From CAZPWQ01 sp964590495 (GTDB lineage: Bacteria > Bacteroidota > Rhodothermia > Balneolales > Balneolaceae): DNA of 20,105 nt. Both the position numbers and the translations under genes were made by a program. Positions 1 to 7,535 of the stretch are shown here, piece by piece (within the stretch, counting starts at the first letter, position 1; each line of letters begins with the position of its first letter). The notes beneath the pieces are model-generated. The model had not been told where the DNA came from. It was given only the letters and a program-made list of their open reading frames with translations, and searched no databases. The stretch lies in the NCBI GenBank assembly GCA_964590495.1, contig CAZPWQ010000061.1, forward strand, positions 1-20,105, in the 5' to 3' direction.

Positions 1-155
1 CAGAATTTCCCTTTTTAGGTCGTCAAGTTAAAAATCGAGAAGAACGGGTTTTTGTTAAAGATCATTATCAGATTTTCTATCTCAATGATGAAGAGCATAT
101 CAGAATTATGCATCTCTGGGATAGTCGAAGAGATCCGGAAGAGCTTGATCTTTAA
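1..155 (+). CDS. RelE/ParE-family toxin, 3' end only
   Basis: The open frame enters from the left edge (codons start at base 3) and ends at TAA 153-155, giving 50 C-terminal residues. The segment PFLGRQV, then ERVFVKDHYQIFYL, then a closing HLWDSRRDPEEL, is the usual second half of RelE/ParE toxins: the FPxxGR turn, the 'R.F....Y.I.Y' strand pair, and the basic 'H.RRDP..L' end that carries active-site residues in this family. The family comprises toxins of type II toxin-antitoxin pairs; RelE members cut ribosome-bound mRNA and ParE members poison gyrase, and this fragment cannot decide between them. The antitoxin gene would lie upstream, outside the window. The stop is only about 15 bases before an attC-like site, so the gene is probably a cassette passenger; toxin-antitoxin pairs are common in chromosomal integron arrays. 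The family call is fairly sure; target and completeness are unknown. Confidence 0.8.
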   Translation, partial: EFPFLGRQVKNREERVFVKDHYQIFYLNDEEHIRIMHLWDSRRDPEELDL

Positions 156-169
156 ATAGTTGGTCAGCG

Positions 170-292
170 TGCTAACCCGCGCATTAACGGCTGACACGGT
201 CTCGCCGTTGATTTACTCTTTTGCTAATTCAAAAAATTGTACCCTTATTTAGTTAATAATCCCCGTGCAGGTTAAACGCTGGGTCGTTATAC
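170..292 (+). other. attC-like recombination site 1 (integron cassette boundary)
   Basis: The 123-base stretch between the toxin and the beta-lactamase has attC architecture. The right end has an R'-type box GTTATAC at 286-292 (consensus GTTRRRY, one mismatch). The left end has an R''-type core TGCTAAC at 170-176. Inside, TTAACGGCTGACACGG (184-199) pairs with CCGTGCAGGTTAA (263-275) as TTAAC, CTG and CACGG, leaving GG and A bulged on one strand; such extrahelical bases are what integrases recognise in folded attC sites. The spacer and the AT-rich central loop (200-262) are unpaired, as expected. The length fits the known range of about 57-141 bases. I infer a real or recently active attC; only folding and a covariance-model scan could confirm it. 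Confidence 0.65.
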
Positions 293-317
293 TCAATATC
301 CAATAATATCATTTAAT

Positions 318-321
318 GGAG
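318..321 (+). promoter_or_regulatory. Shine-Dalgarno GGAG setting a TTG start
   Basis: GGAG lies five bases before TTG 327-329 and is the best ribosome site near the 5' end of the beta-lactamase frame, which supports the TTG start. It is embedded in a four-codon mini-ORF (ATG 316 to TGA 328-330) whose stop overlaps the TTG, so re-initiation coupling is possible. Confidence 0.55.
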
Positions 322-326
322 CTTTT

Positions 327-1097
327 TTGAAACACCACATTTTAAACTATAAAACTGTTCAAGTTTTTACCCTAACGTTATTTCTTTTAACGGTAACTAT
401 TAACTTAGTTTTTGGTCAAAATGTTGCAACTGCAGACGAAAAACTACCAGCCTTAAAAATACAAAAGCTCAACGATACCGTTTATATCCATACATCTTTT
501 GAGCGTTTTGATGGTTTTGGTGTTGTTGCATCTAATGGATTGGTATTTCTTAACAACAAAAAAGCATATATCATTGATACCCCAACTTCATCCGAGGATA
601 CCAAAAGGCTGGTAGATTGGTTTCAGGTGCGTGGTTATACTATCAAAGGAAGCATTTCAACACATTTTCATGATGATAGTGCAGCGGGAATTGCGTGGCT
701 AAACTCAAATGCCATTCCTACATATGCCAATAAATTGACGAACGATTTACTTGATGAATCAGGGAAAGCACAAGCAACAAACTCTATTGAAGAAACCAGT
801 TATTGGTTGATTAACGATCAAATTGAGGTGTTCTATCCTGGTGCCGGTCATACTATAGACAATGTTGTTGTGTGGCTGCCTCAGCAGAGTATTCTATTTG
901 GTGGGTGCTTTGTGAAATCGAACAGTCTTGGTAATTTGAGCGATTCGGACGTAGAAGTTTGGCCTGAATCTGCTAGAAATTTAATATCCAGGTATGGGAA
1001 CGCAACGTTGGTTGTCCCTGGGCATGGTGAAGTTGGCGATGTGTCATTATTGGAGAGCACCTTAAAACTGACACAGGAGCATCTTTCTTCAAACTAA
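327..1097 (+). CDS. Subclass B1 metallo-beta-lactamase, IMP-like
   Basis: Predicted periplasmic zinc enzyme that opens the beta-lactam ring, probably including carbapenems. The 256 residues start with a signal peptide (hydrophobic stretch, cut near VFG-QN, about residue 31). The metallo-beta-lactamase fold follows with all six B1 zinc ligands: H113, H115 and D117 in THFHDDS, H175 in GAGHTIDN, C194 in GGCFVK, and H233 in VPGHGEVGD. K197 just after the cysteine matches the lysine that holds the substrate carboxylate in IMP and NDM enzymes. Blocks such as HTSFE, DTP, IKGSIS, IPTYA, QATNS, IEVFYPG, NVVVWLP, ILFGG and LVVPGH match my memory of IMP-1 closely, well beyond the usual likeness between B1 families. 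TTG is chosen as start because of GGAG at 318; other in-frame starts would lose the signal peptide. The gene is more AT-rich than the metabolic genes to its right and lies between two attC-like sites, as IMP genes do. The spectrum of activity is inferred, not seen. Confidence 0.95.
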   Translation: MKHHILNYKTVQVFTLTLFLLTVTINLVFGQNVATADEKLPALKIQKLNDTVYIHTSFERFDGFGVVASNGLVFLNNKKAYIIDTPTSSEDTKRLVDWFQVRGYTIKGSISTHFHDDSAAGIAWLNSNAIPTYANKLTNDLLDESGKAQATNSIEETSYWLINDQIEVFYPGAGHTIDNVVVWLPQQSILFGGCFVKSNSLGNLSDSDVEVWPESARNLISRYGNATLVVPGHGEVGDVSLLESTLKLTQEHLSSN

Positions 1098-1120
1098 TCG
1101 GTCAGCTCAAAGGTGTGTGA

Positions 1121-1330
1121 GTATAACCAGCGCTTCAACGCGGATTTGGCCGCTAATGCCGAAATAGATATTTTTGTTTCTATAAATTAAACGAACAAAC
1201 AGAAACAACGATGGTTTCAACCAGACGCAGCCGCGGCACGGATCTGGCTTCTTGCCTATGATGTTTGAATTCCCTGGCCTTTATAAAAACCTTAAGCTCT
1301 AAAGAACGGTTAAGTGCAGAATCGTTACCG
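1121..1330 (+). other. attC-like recombination site 2 (long, less certain)
   Basis: The left end GTATAAC (1121-1127), then CAGCGCTTCAACGCGG, has the R''-spacer-L'' form of attC sites (GTNTAAC, short spacer, TTCAA). GTATAAC is the exact reverse complement of the R' box GTTATAC at 286-292. The right end GGTTAAGTGCAGAATCGTTA (1308-1327) aligns without gaps to the right end of site 1, GGTTAAACGCTGGGTCGTTA (271-290), giving an R' box at about 1324-1330. The two ends are 210 bases apart, longer than typical attC sites, so the middle (with a hairpin CCAGA...TCTGG near 1219-1245) may be a long terminal structure, an insertion, or the remains of another small cassette. The region 1331-1698 that follows shows no further box. 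Confidence 0.45.
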
Positions 1331-1698
1331 TCAATTTTTAATCAACTCCCACCTCATCAATCTCCCCCAACAAACCGTCCGTCTACATAAGCGTCACAAT
1401 AAATTTTCTGATAATGGCGGATTTCCTCAAAGCTTACCCCTCCGGTGAAACTCCGATTCATCTCTGCGCGACTCTGTGCAACAGCCTTCGATGGTCCGCT
1501 AACTCATCCACCAGATCGGCGTCATCCGTGTTCCATTTTAGCTGCCCTTTCCAATCCACCCGACCGTGCCCAAGGCATTCCTTCGGATCAGAATCAGCGG
1601 TCTGAGGGTATAAGCCACATCCGCCGGCTGAGTTATAGTCCAACTGCCGGCGATTTCAAGTACCGGATTACGAATGAGATATTATTTACTTAGCTCAT
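1331..1698. other. Intergenic region without a convincing gene
   Basis: About 370 bases separate the last attC-like box from the converging propeller gene. Only short overlapping frames are present (for example 1458-1643 on the minus strand). None has a recognisable motif or ribosome site. It may contain decayed cassette or gene remnants. Confidence 0.5.
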
Positions 1699-2919
1699 TC
1701 ATTTTAACGTCACTGCATATCGCTTGATCAGGGGAGCACCTGTCTGCGGATTGTATTGAATCGTATAAACAGAGTCTCCTTCAACAGTCTTAATAGATCT
1801 GCTCCGGGGCCACCGGAACTGTGCAAGCAGCTTGCCCTCGAGGTTTAATACCCTCCACAAATACTCCTCGGAATCTTCGGTAACACTTGATACCCAGATT
1901 CGCTGTTTGCTGTCCAACAGTACCGTATTAAAGGCAGGAAATGTTGCCGGCAGGGTATCGTTGCGAACGGCTGCCTTAGTAGTATTATCGTCCGGATCAT
2001 TGAAGTGGGCCAGGGCCTTCTCTTCAGAAAGTTCTATCTTTCCAAACGGATAGTAAAAAGCATGTCGATAGTTGCCCATCGCATCATACACCTTGAATAA
2101 GAAATTTTCTGTCCACCCATATACCAGTTGTCCATTTTCAACATCAAACTCTGATTTACGTTTATAAGGTACGTCAAACCTCACAGTTGTTACATTGTTC
2201 GATTCATTTACCAAAACGCCGCCCGTCCAGTCAAAAGACAACAATCCGTGACTATAAGCTTCTTCTTCCGGGTTAAAACCGGAAAACTCGTAGGTTCGCC
2301 CCGGGAGGTTGTCAGCCACGGCCACTCCGTTGTCGCTGAATATCACAAGATAATTGCCATTCGAAAGCGGATAAAAGTCATTGGGAAAATAGGCCGTTCT
2401 GTTTTGCCGTACCCTGTCCAGCCAGGATGGCTTGTTCTCTTTTTCATTGATATCCACGTTAATATCCCGCTGGTGCTCGAAGTCGGTTGTATGAAATACA
2501 GAGATCTTTCTTTGCCGACGGTCGAGTACATGGAGGAATTGATCATCGACCTGGTAATCTGCAACCAACATAAATTCACCAGGTCCGCGTCCTTCTCGTC
2601 CAATACTATCTAAGTATTCCCCTTCGGAATTGAAAACATGAATTGTATTCTCTGTATTATCTAAAATATATGTATGGCCTTTGCTGTCAGCTTCAACCCA
2701 CCGGATTATCCTGCCAAACCGTACCCTGCCGGTATCTCTGAAAGTGATCTCCGGTTCCAGGGATATTTCATATTCTGGTTGCGCATCAGCTTCGTAAATA
2801 GTCAGTTTTTCTAGCTTTTTTATATGTTCGGGAACGTCAGCTTCCGTTTGGCCGGAACAGCCAACAATAATAATTGTCGAAATTGTTAGTGATAGAATGG
2901 ACCTGCTTAATCGTATCAT
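1699..2919 (-). CDS. 6-bladed beta-propeller lipoprotein
   Basis: Of 406 residues, the first 21 form a lipoprotein signal with a lipobox ending IIVGC (C21), so the mature protein should be lipid-anchored and face the periplasm or cell surface. The rest reads as NHL/6-bladed propeller repeats: strand blocks such as HTYILDNTENTIHVFNSEG (about residues 81-100), then GREGRGPGEF, then LHVLDRRQRKISVF, the typical pattern in Bacteroidota and Balneolota proteins of this group. Late blades have the form RIWVSSVTEDSEEYLWRVLN. No catalytic residues are apparent; such propellers usually bind ligands or partner proteins. The start at 2919 gives a complete lipoprotein signal. The gene stands alone: it converges with the beta-lactamase cassette and diverges from the amidohydrolase fusion across 814 bases. 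The fold call is good; the ligand is unknown. Confidence 0.85.
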   Translation of the reverse strand: MIRLSRSILSLTISTIIIVGCSGQTEADVPEHIKKLEKLTIYEADAQPEYEISLEPEITFRDTGRVRFGRIIRWVEADSKGHTYILDNTENTIHVFNSEGEYLDSIGREGRGPGEFMLVADYQVDDQFLHVLDRRQRKISVFHTTDFEHQRDINVDINEKENKPSWLDRVRQNRTAYFPNDFYPLSNGNYLVIFSDNGVAVADNLPGRTYEFSGFNPEEEAYSHGLLSFDWTGGVLVNESNNVTTVRFDVPYKRKSEFDVENGQLVYGWTENFLFKVYDAMGNYRHAFYYPFGKIELSEEKALAHFNDPDDNTTKAAVRNDTLPATFPAFNTVLLDSKQRIWVSSVTEDSEEYLWRVLNLEGKLLAQFRWPRSRSIKTVEGDSVYTIQYNPQTGAPLIKRYAVTLK

Positions 2920-3178
2920 AATCTTTTAATTGGTATAAATCAGGTAGTCCAAGTATTGATAATAAATAACTTAACGGCGTTAATTTCCATAAGAATACCA
3001 GCGCAGGAGCAAACGAAACCGAAGGATCTCTCTCAATCGAGCTATTAACCAGTAAAGCAGACACGTTGCACCAAGAAGGTAGCCAGTGTTATTGAGATCC
3101 TTCGACTTTGTCGCGGCCTTAAAACCAAAGTCCGCTCCACCGCTCAGGATGACAAGAAAAGGTTAAGAAAACATCAAA
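2920..3178. other. Upstream region of the propeller gene; no gene seen
   Basis: This AT-rich stretch should hold the minus-strand promoter of the propeller gene. Near 3090-3155 there is a repeat-like text beginning GATCCTTCGACTTTG and ending GCTCAGGATGACA, a form common between genes in this bacterial group. I find no coding potential and cannot place promoter boxes confidently. Confidence 0.4.
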
Positions 3179-3315
3179 TCCGGGCTTTGAATCGGTGGAG
3201 GGAACAGGCGCAGCGAACCACACGAACTGGAAAATTTCACACCGGTGATTTTCCTGGAAACAACCTCATTAGAATAAGGACCTTTGAAATCATCCCGCGT
3301 GCCAACCGACAAGGG
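3179..3315 (+). repeat. Dispersed structured repeat, copy A (degenerate)
   Basis: The sequence aligns in the same orientation with copy B (8524-8752): CCGGGCTTTGAATCGGTGGA at its left end, then CAGCGAA, AATTTCACACCGGTGA, AAGGACC, TTGAAAT and ATCCCGCG. The 5' arm GGAAAATTTCA and the 3' arm TGAAATCATCC are damaged forms of the inverted pair that is perfect in copy B. The terminal hairpin of copies B and C is missing here, so this is a truncated and decayed member. Confidence 0.65.
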
Positions 3316-3351
3316 CGTAGCATCTAACAGCACGATGAATCAATCACCAGC

Positions 3352-3369
3352 GAGGGAATTGATTCCCTC
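3352..3369. repeat. Perfect hairpin 1
   Basis: GAGGGAAT (3352-3359) and ATTCCCTC (3362-3369) form a perfect 8-bp stem with a two-base gap. It is the first of three consecutive palindromes in about 125 bases. Confidence 0.7.
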
Positions 3370-3388
3370 ATGATGAGTCTGTACCCGC

Positions 3389-3421
3389 AGACCTGACAGG
3401 TTTTGGATACCTGTCAGGTCT
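3389..3421. repeat. Perfect hairpin 2 (ACCTGACAGGT family)
   Basis: AGACCTGACAGGT (3389-3401) and ACCTGTCAGGTCT (3409-3421) form a perfect 13-bp stem with a 7-base loop. Each arm is itself nearly palindromic. The same core recurs twice at 13418-13483. Confidence 0.85.
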
Positions 3422-3445
3422 CGAATGATGAGGAGGCAGCTGCAA

Positions 3446-3478
3446 AGATCCGCAAAGTTTTCAAAACTTTGCGGATCT
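3446..3478. repeat. Perfect hairpin 3, 16-bp stem
   Basis: AGATCCGCAAAGTTTT (3446-3461) and AAAACTTTGCGGATCT (3463-3478) are perfect inverted repeats around a single C at 3462. Such a near-zero loop favours a DNA cruciform or a palindrome-processing role over a simple terminator; no T-run follows on either strand. From 3479 to the next start at 3734 I see only a short purine/AT-rich leader. Confidence 0.85.
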
Positions 3479-3733
3479 GGTATAGCGGAATTCCTGAGAT
3501 TCCATCGCTGCCTGTACACAGACTTTAACCAATGGGTAAATCCCCCAATCACCAGCAGAGAATTCATACCCCGCATAGGGGGTTGACTCTGTAACCCGAT
3601 CCCTCAAACCCTCCATCCCTCAGTAAATCAAAACTACTCAACGCGGGAAGTGGGTCTTTAAAAAATCAAAAAACAAATTCGGGACGGAATATTTTTTCAT
3701 ACCTTATATCCACAATTCTATAACAGAAGATAT

Positions 3734-6700
3734 ATGAATATGAAAAAATTACTTGTTTTATGTTTGCTCCTGGCAACCGGTATTTCGGTTAAAGCACAGG
3801 ATGCTGAAGAGGAATGGGATGTCAATAATCCACCCTACGATTACGACGAAATTTCTTTTACTACAGATGAGGGGACATGGATGAACCTTGATGTAAGTCC
3901 CGACGGCAGCCAAATTGTCTTCGATTTACTCGGTGATATATACCTGATGCCGATAGAAGGCGGGGAAGCCACAGTATTACGGGATAACCTGGCCTACGAA
4001 ATTCAGCCGAGATTCAGTCCCGACGGGTCCCGGATATCCTTCACCAGCGATGCCGGAGGCGGTGACAATATCTGGGTGATGAATTCGGACGGGTCAGATG
4101 CCCGGCAGGTGACCGACGAAAGCTTTCGCCTGCTGAATAACGCCGTTTGGACGCCGGACGGTGAATATCTCATAGCACGCAAACATTTTACATCAACCCG
4201 TTCACTGGGGGCAGGCGAGCTATGGATGTATCATATATCCGGCGGATCAGGTATTCAGCTTGTTGAAAAACCCAATGAACAGCAGGATCTCGGACAACCG
4301 TTTGTTTCACCCGAGGGGCGCTATGTCTACTACAGTCAGGATGTCTATCCGGGTGGTTTTTTCCAGTACAATAAAGACCCGAACAGCCAGGTTTATGCAA
4401 TCAATCGCTATGACCGTGAAGAAGGTGAAACCGAACGTGTGACCGGCGGGCCCGGCGGAGCGATAAGCCCTACTATTTCACCCGACGGCACAAAAATGGC
4501 TTTTATTAAGCGGGTGCGAACGAAAAGTGTTCTTTACCTTCGTGATTTGGAGTCGGGAATTGAAAAACCGGTGTATGACCGGTTGAGCAAAGATCAGCAG
4601 GAGGCCTGGGCGATCTTCGGTCCGTATACCAATTTTAACTGGACACCCGACAATCAACACCTGGTTTTCTGGGCGGAAGGAAAAATTAACAAGCTTAACA
4701 CAGAAACAGGAGAAGCGACAGTAATACCTTTTGAAGCGGAAGTAAATCAGAAAATTGCCGAAACAGTGCGCTTCAAGCAGGATCCACTGCCGGATACCTT
4801 TATCGCCAAAGCGATTCGCCATGCCGTAACCTCCCCGGATGGTGATTTTCTGATCTTTAACGCCGCCGGTTACCTGTGGAAAAAAGAGCTGCCGGATGGT
4901 ACCCCCCAACGATTGACTGACGGTGATGCCCTGGAATTTGAACCTTCTTTTTCGACCGATGGAAATCATCTCGTTTATGTAACGTGGAGTGATACAGCAC
5001 TCGGTTCTGTTATGACACTCAATCTGGATCAGAGCAATGCAAAGCCGCAAGAGATTTCGAAACGGAAAGGCATCTTTCGCGAGCCTTCATTCTCTCCGGA
5101 TGGTGAGACCATTGTATACCGGCGCGAATCCGGCAACAATCACCAGGGACATGCTTATACGGTAGAAACCGGCATTTTCACAATGCCGGCAAGCGGTGGT
5201 GAAGGTACACTGGTTATTGAAGATGGCTCAAATCCGCAGTTCAGCGCCGATGGCAGCCGAATCTTTTACCTGGGAGGTTCCTACCTGGACAATTCTTACG
5301 AAAGCGTCGACCTGACCGGCAATGAAAAACGAGTGCATTTTACATCAAAATACGGGAATAATTTTGTACCCGGTCCGAACAACAAATGGGTGGCATTCAA
5401 TCATCTGTTTAAAGTTTATGTAGCGCCCATGCCGAAGGCCGGCAAGGGAATTGACCTCAGTGCCGATACCAAGGCGATTCCGGTTACCCATGTGGCCGAA
5501 GATGCCGGAATTAACCTGCACTGGTCCGGCGACGGTGAAAAACTGCACTGGACCCTGGGTGAAAAGTATTTCAGCGTTGAACTTGAGAACGCTTTTGATT
5601 TTCTGAATGGTGAATCAGATACGGAACTTCCTTTGGGAGCTAGGGAAGGCACGGATATCGGACTGGAAATTGAATCCGACAAACCCAGTGGCTTATTGGC
5701 ACTGACAGGGGCACGGATCATCACAATGAACGGTGATGAAGTCATTGAAAATGGTACGGTGCTAATCCGCGATAATCGTATAGAAACGGTAGGTGCAGCC
5801 GGCGAAGTAGAAGTACCTGCAAGCGCTGAGACTGTAGATGTAAGTGGGAAGACAATTATGCCCGGGATCATTGATGCGCATGCCCACATAGGAAATTTCC
5901 GGGAGGGGTTGAGTCCACAGCAACAGTGGGAATATTTTGCCAACCTGGCGTACGGTGTGACGACAGCGCACGACCCCTCTGCCAATAACGAAATGATTTT
6001 TTCCCAGTCGGAAATGGTAAAGGCGGGGAATATGACCGGCCCCAGAATTTTTTCAACCGGCCGGATATTATACGGAGCCGAAGGAGAAATAAAAGCTGAA
6101 ATCGAGGATCTGGATGATGCCAGGTCAGCAATCCGGCGAACGCAAGCCTTTGGGGCGTTTTCTGTCAAAAGCTATAACCAGCCACGGCGTGATCAGCGGC
6201 AACAGGTGATCCAGGCAGCCCGCGAGCTCGAGGTAATGGTGATGCCCGAGGGCGGATCAACCTTTACTCATAATATGAGTATGATTATGGATGGACACAC
6301 CGGTATCGAACATAACGTTCCGATTTATCCGCTTTATAAGGATGTCCATACTCTCTGGTCGGAAAGCAACGTCGGATACACACCTACTTTGGTTGTCAAC
6401 TACGGGAGCGTAAGCGGGGAATATTACTGGTATCAGAATACTAAGGTGTGGGAAAATGAACGCCTGCTGACATTCACCCCGAGATCGATCGTTGATTCCC
6501 GTTCTCGTCACCGGACAATGCTTCCGCAGGAAGAGTATGAAAACGGACATATTCTGAGTGCGGCTTCAGCCAAAAACCTGTATCGAAACGGCGTCAATGT
6601 TAACCTTGGCGCTCACGGCCAGCTTCAGGGACTCGCTGCCCACTGGGAGCTATGGATGTTTCACCAGGGCGGAATGACTGAGATGGAAGCTCTGAAAGTC

Positions 6701-7003
6701 GCAACTATAAACGGGGCGCGCTATATCGGAATGGATGATGATTTAGGTTCAATAGAGGAGGGAAAGCTGGCAGATCTCATCGTCATCGACGGTAACCCGC
6801 TGGAAAATATCCGTGATACCGAAAACGTGTTGTATACGATGGTGAACGGACGTCTGTATGACGCAGCGACCATGGATGAAATTGGAACCCGTGAAAAAGA
6901 ACGACTGCCGTTCTGGTGGGAGGAAGAAGGGTATCCCTCCAACTTCGACTGGCATGCAGAGACTGATGCTCACGGATATATTCAATGTACGTGTGGAAGG
7001 TGA
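3734..7003 (+). CDS. Exported TolB-like propeller fused to an amidohydrolase
   Basis: A 1089-residue protein with a signal peptide ending KAQ-D (about residue 22). The first half (about 50-640) is a run of WD40/PD40 TolB-type blades, each with an SPDG or similar turn (SPDGSQIVF, SPDGSRISF, TPDGEYLI, SPDGTKMAF, SPDGETIVY). The second half (about 655-1060) is a metal-dependent amidohydrolase: GARIITMNGDEVIENGT, PGIIDAHAHIG with metal ligands H716 and H718, a likely bridging lysine K812 in FSVKSYNQP, and H855 and H860 in the GHTGIEH block. The usual final metal aspartate is replaced by H961 in NLGAHGQ; I recall this GAHGQ form from related propeller-amidohydrolases, so it is probably a family trait. 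The end ATINGARYIGMDDDLGSIEEGKLADLIVI is typical of amidohydrolases. Predicted to hydrolyse amide or peptide-like bonds in the periplasm; the substrate is unknown. The start has two methionines (MNMKK); the first is used. Confidence 0.93.
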   Translation: MNMKKLLVLCLLLATGISVKAQDAEEEWDVNNPPYDYDEISFTTDEGTWMNLDVSPDGSQIVFDLLGDIYLMPIEGGEATVLRDNLAYEIQPRFSPDGSRISFTSDAGGGDNIWVMNSDGSDARQVTDESFRLLNNAVWTPDGEYLIARKHFTSTRSLGAGELWMYHISGGSGIQLVEKPNEQQDLGQPFVSPEGRYVYYSQDVYPGGFFQYNKDPNSQVYAINRYDREEGETERVTGGPGGAISPTISPDGTKMAFIKRVRTKSVLYLRDLESGIEKPVYDRLSKDQQEAWAIFGPYTNFNWTPDNQHLVFWAEGKINKLNTETGEATVIPFEAEVNQKIAETVRFKQDPLPDTFIAKAIRHAVTSPDGDFLIFNAAGYLWKKELPDGTPQRLTDGDALEFEPSFSTDGNHLVYVTWSDTALGSVMTLNLDQSNAKPQEISKRKGIFREPSFSPDGETIVYRRESGNNHQGHAYTVETGIFTMPASGGEGTLVIEDGSNPQFSADGSRIFYLGGSYLDNSYESVDLTGNEKRVHFTSKYGNNFVPGPNNKWVAFNHLFKVYVAPMPKAGKGIDLSADTKAIPVTHVAEDAGINLHWSGDGEKLHWTLGEKYFSVELENAFDFLNGESDTELPLGAREGTDIGLEIESDKPSGLLALTGARIITMNGDEVIENGTVLIRDNRIETVGAAGEVEVPASAETVDVSGKTIMPGIIDAHAHIGNFREGLSPQQQWEYFANLAYGVTTAHDPSANNEMIFSQSEMVKAGNMTGPRIFSTGRILYGAEGEIKAEIEDLDDARSAIRRTQAFGAFSVKSYNQPRRDQRQQVIQAARELEVMVMPEGGSTFTHNMSMIMDGHTGIEHNVPIYPLYKDVHTLWSESNVGYTPTLVVNYGSVSGEYYWYQNTKVWENERLLTFTPRSIVDSRSRHRTMLPQEEYENGHILSAASAKNLYRNGVNVNLGAHGQLQGLAAHWELWMFHQGGMTEMEALKVATINGARYIGMDDDLGSIEEGKLADLIVIDGNPLENIRDTENVLYTMVNGRLYDAATMDEIGTREKERLPFWWEEEGYPSNFDWHAETDAHGYIQCTCGR

Positions 7004-7260
7004 AGACCGGTGGAAGGGAGACCGGAAATCCTCCCATCTGGCGGCTGGGTTTGCCGTCCGGTGGTTTCGACAGGGCTGATTTTTAATTTTAAATGTTGAA
7101 TTTTAAATTTTTAATTTATCACCATTGATGTGTTGGGGCTGCTATCATTTAAGAATAGCGGAACTTTCACATTCTTTGCAGTCGACCCACCCTCTACTAC
7201 ACCAAGGTTTCGTAGAGCGGGCCAACCCCTTCCTATTCCACTGAAAAACCACAGTGTAAC
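7004..7260. other. Intergenic, AT-rich palindromic tract, no gene
   Basis: Around 7081-7120 lies a TTTTAAATGTTGAATTTTAA-type tract, the same family of text as the hairpin between purK and purE (12111-12160). Nothing in this stretch looks coding. Confidence 0.45.
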
Positions 7261-7535
7261 AAGGAGGGACTTTAAAAATTGCCGGAATCTGTGAAAAGAG
7301 TCACTCCTTCCTTGTCCCGTGGGTTTTTCGGACTGGAATCGAGGGATCCGCCGGGAGTCGGACACGTCTCATCCGTTCTGAAATGGCAGTCAATTCAGAA
7401 AAAGTTCGGGTAGTTGCCCTCGCCTAAATTGAAGTTGAACACAATGGATTGCCTCTGCCAAACGGATGAGATTCCTCCAATCCGCATCGAAAACCCGTCG
7501 ATGCTCCAGTCGGAATGACACCGGTGGTGTTAAGT
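7261..7535. repeat. Two inverted copies of an intergenic repeat
   Basis: The left copy (about 7300-7390) carries GTCACTCC, GGGTTTTTCGGACTGGAATC, GAGGGAT, CTCATCCGTT and GGCAG in order. Read on the minus strand, the right copy (about 7455-7530) gives GTCATTCCGACTGG, GGGTTTTCG, GGATTGGAGGAAT, CTCATCCGTT and GGCAG. They are two divergent copies of one unit facing each other. The left one is interrupted by a 20-base segment (7348-7367) that the right one lacks. From 7536 to 7679 there is only an AT-rich leader of the next gene. Confidence 0.65.
7348..7367 (+). repeat. 20-base inserted segment, copy 1
   Basis: CCGCCGGG followed by AGTCGGACACGT sits between GAGGGAT and CTCATCC. The inverted partner copy at 7461-7478 reads the same two flanks joined directly (GGAGGAAT then CTCATCC), so this is a clean insertion or the partner a clean loss. 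A copy identical at 19 of 20 bases lies at 11313-11332. Confidence 0.75.

Noticed and set aside
1458..1643. Minus-strand frame of 61 codons with a protein-like text (SDPKECLGHGRVDWKGQL)
   Set aside because: TTG start only, no ribosome site, no recognised motif, and overlapping frames on the other strand; kept only as a possible remnant.
3340..3576. 78-codon minus-strand frame
   Set aside because: Spans three perfect hairpins and has no protein-like features.
5416..6168. 250-codon minus-strand frame
   Set aside because: Shadow of the amidohydrolase; serine-rich antisense text without domains.
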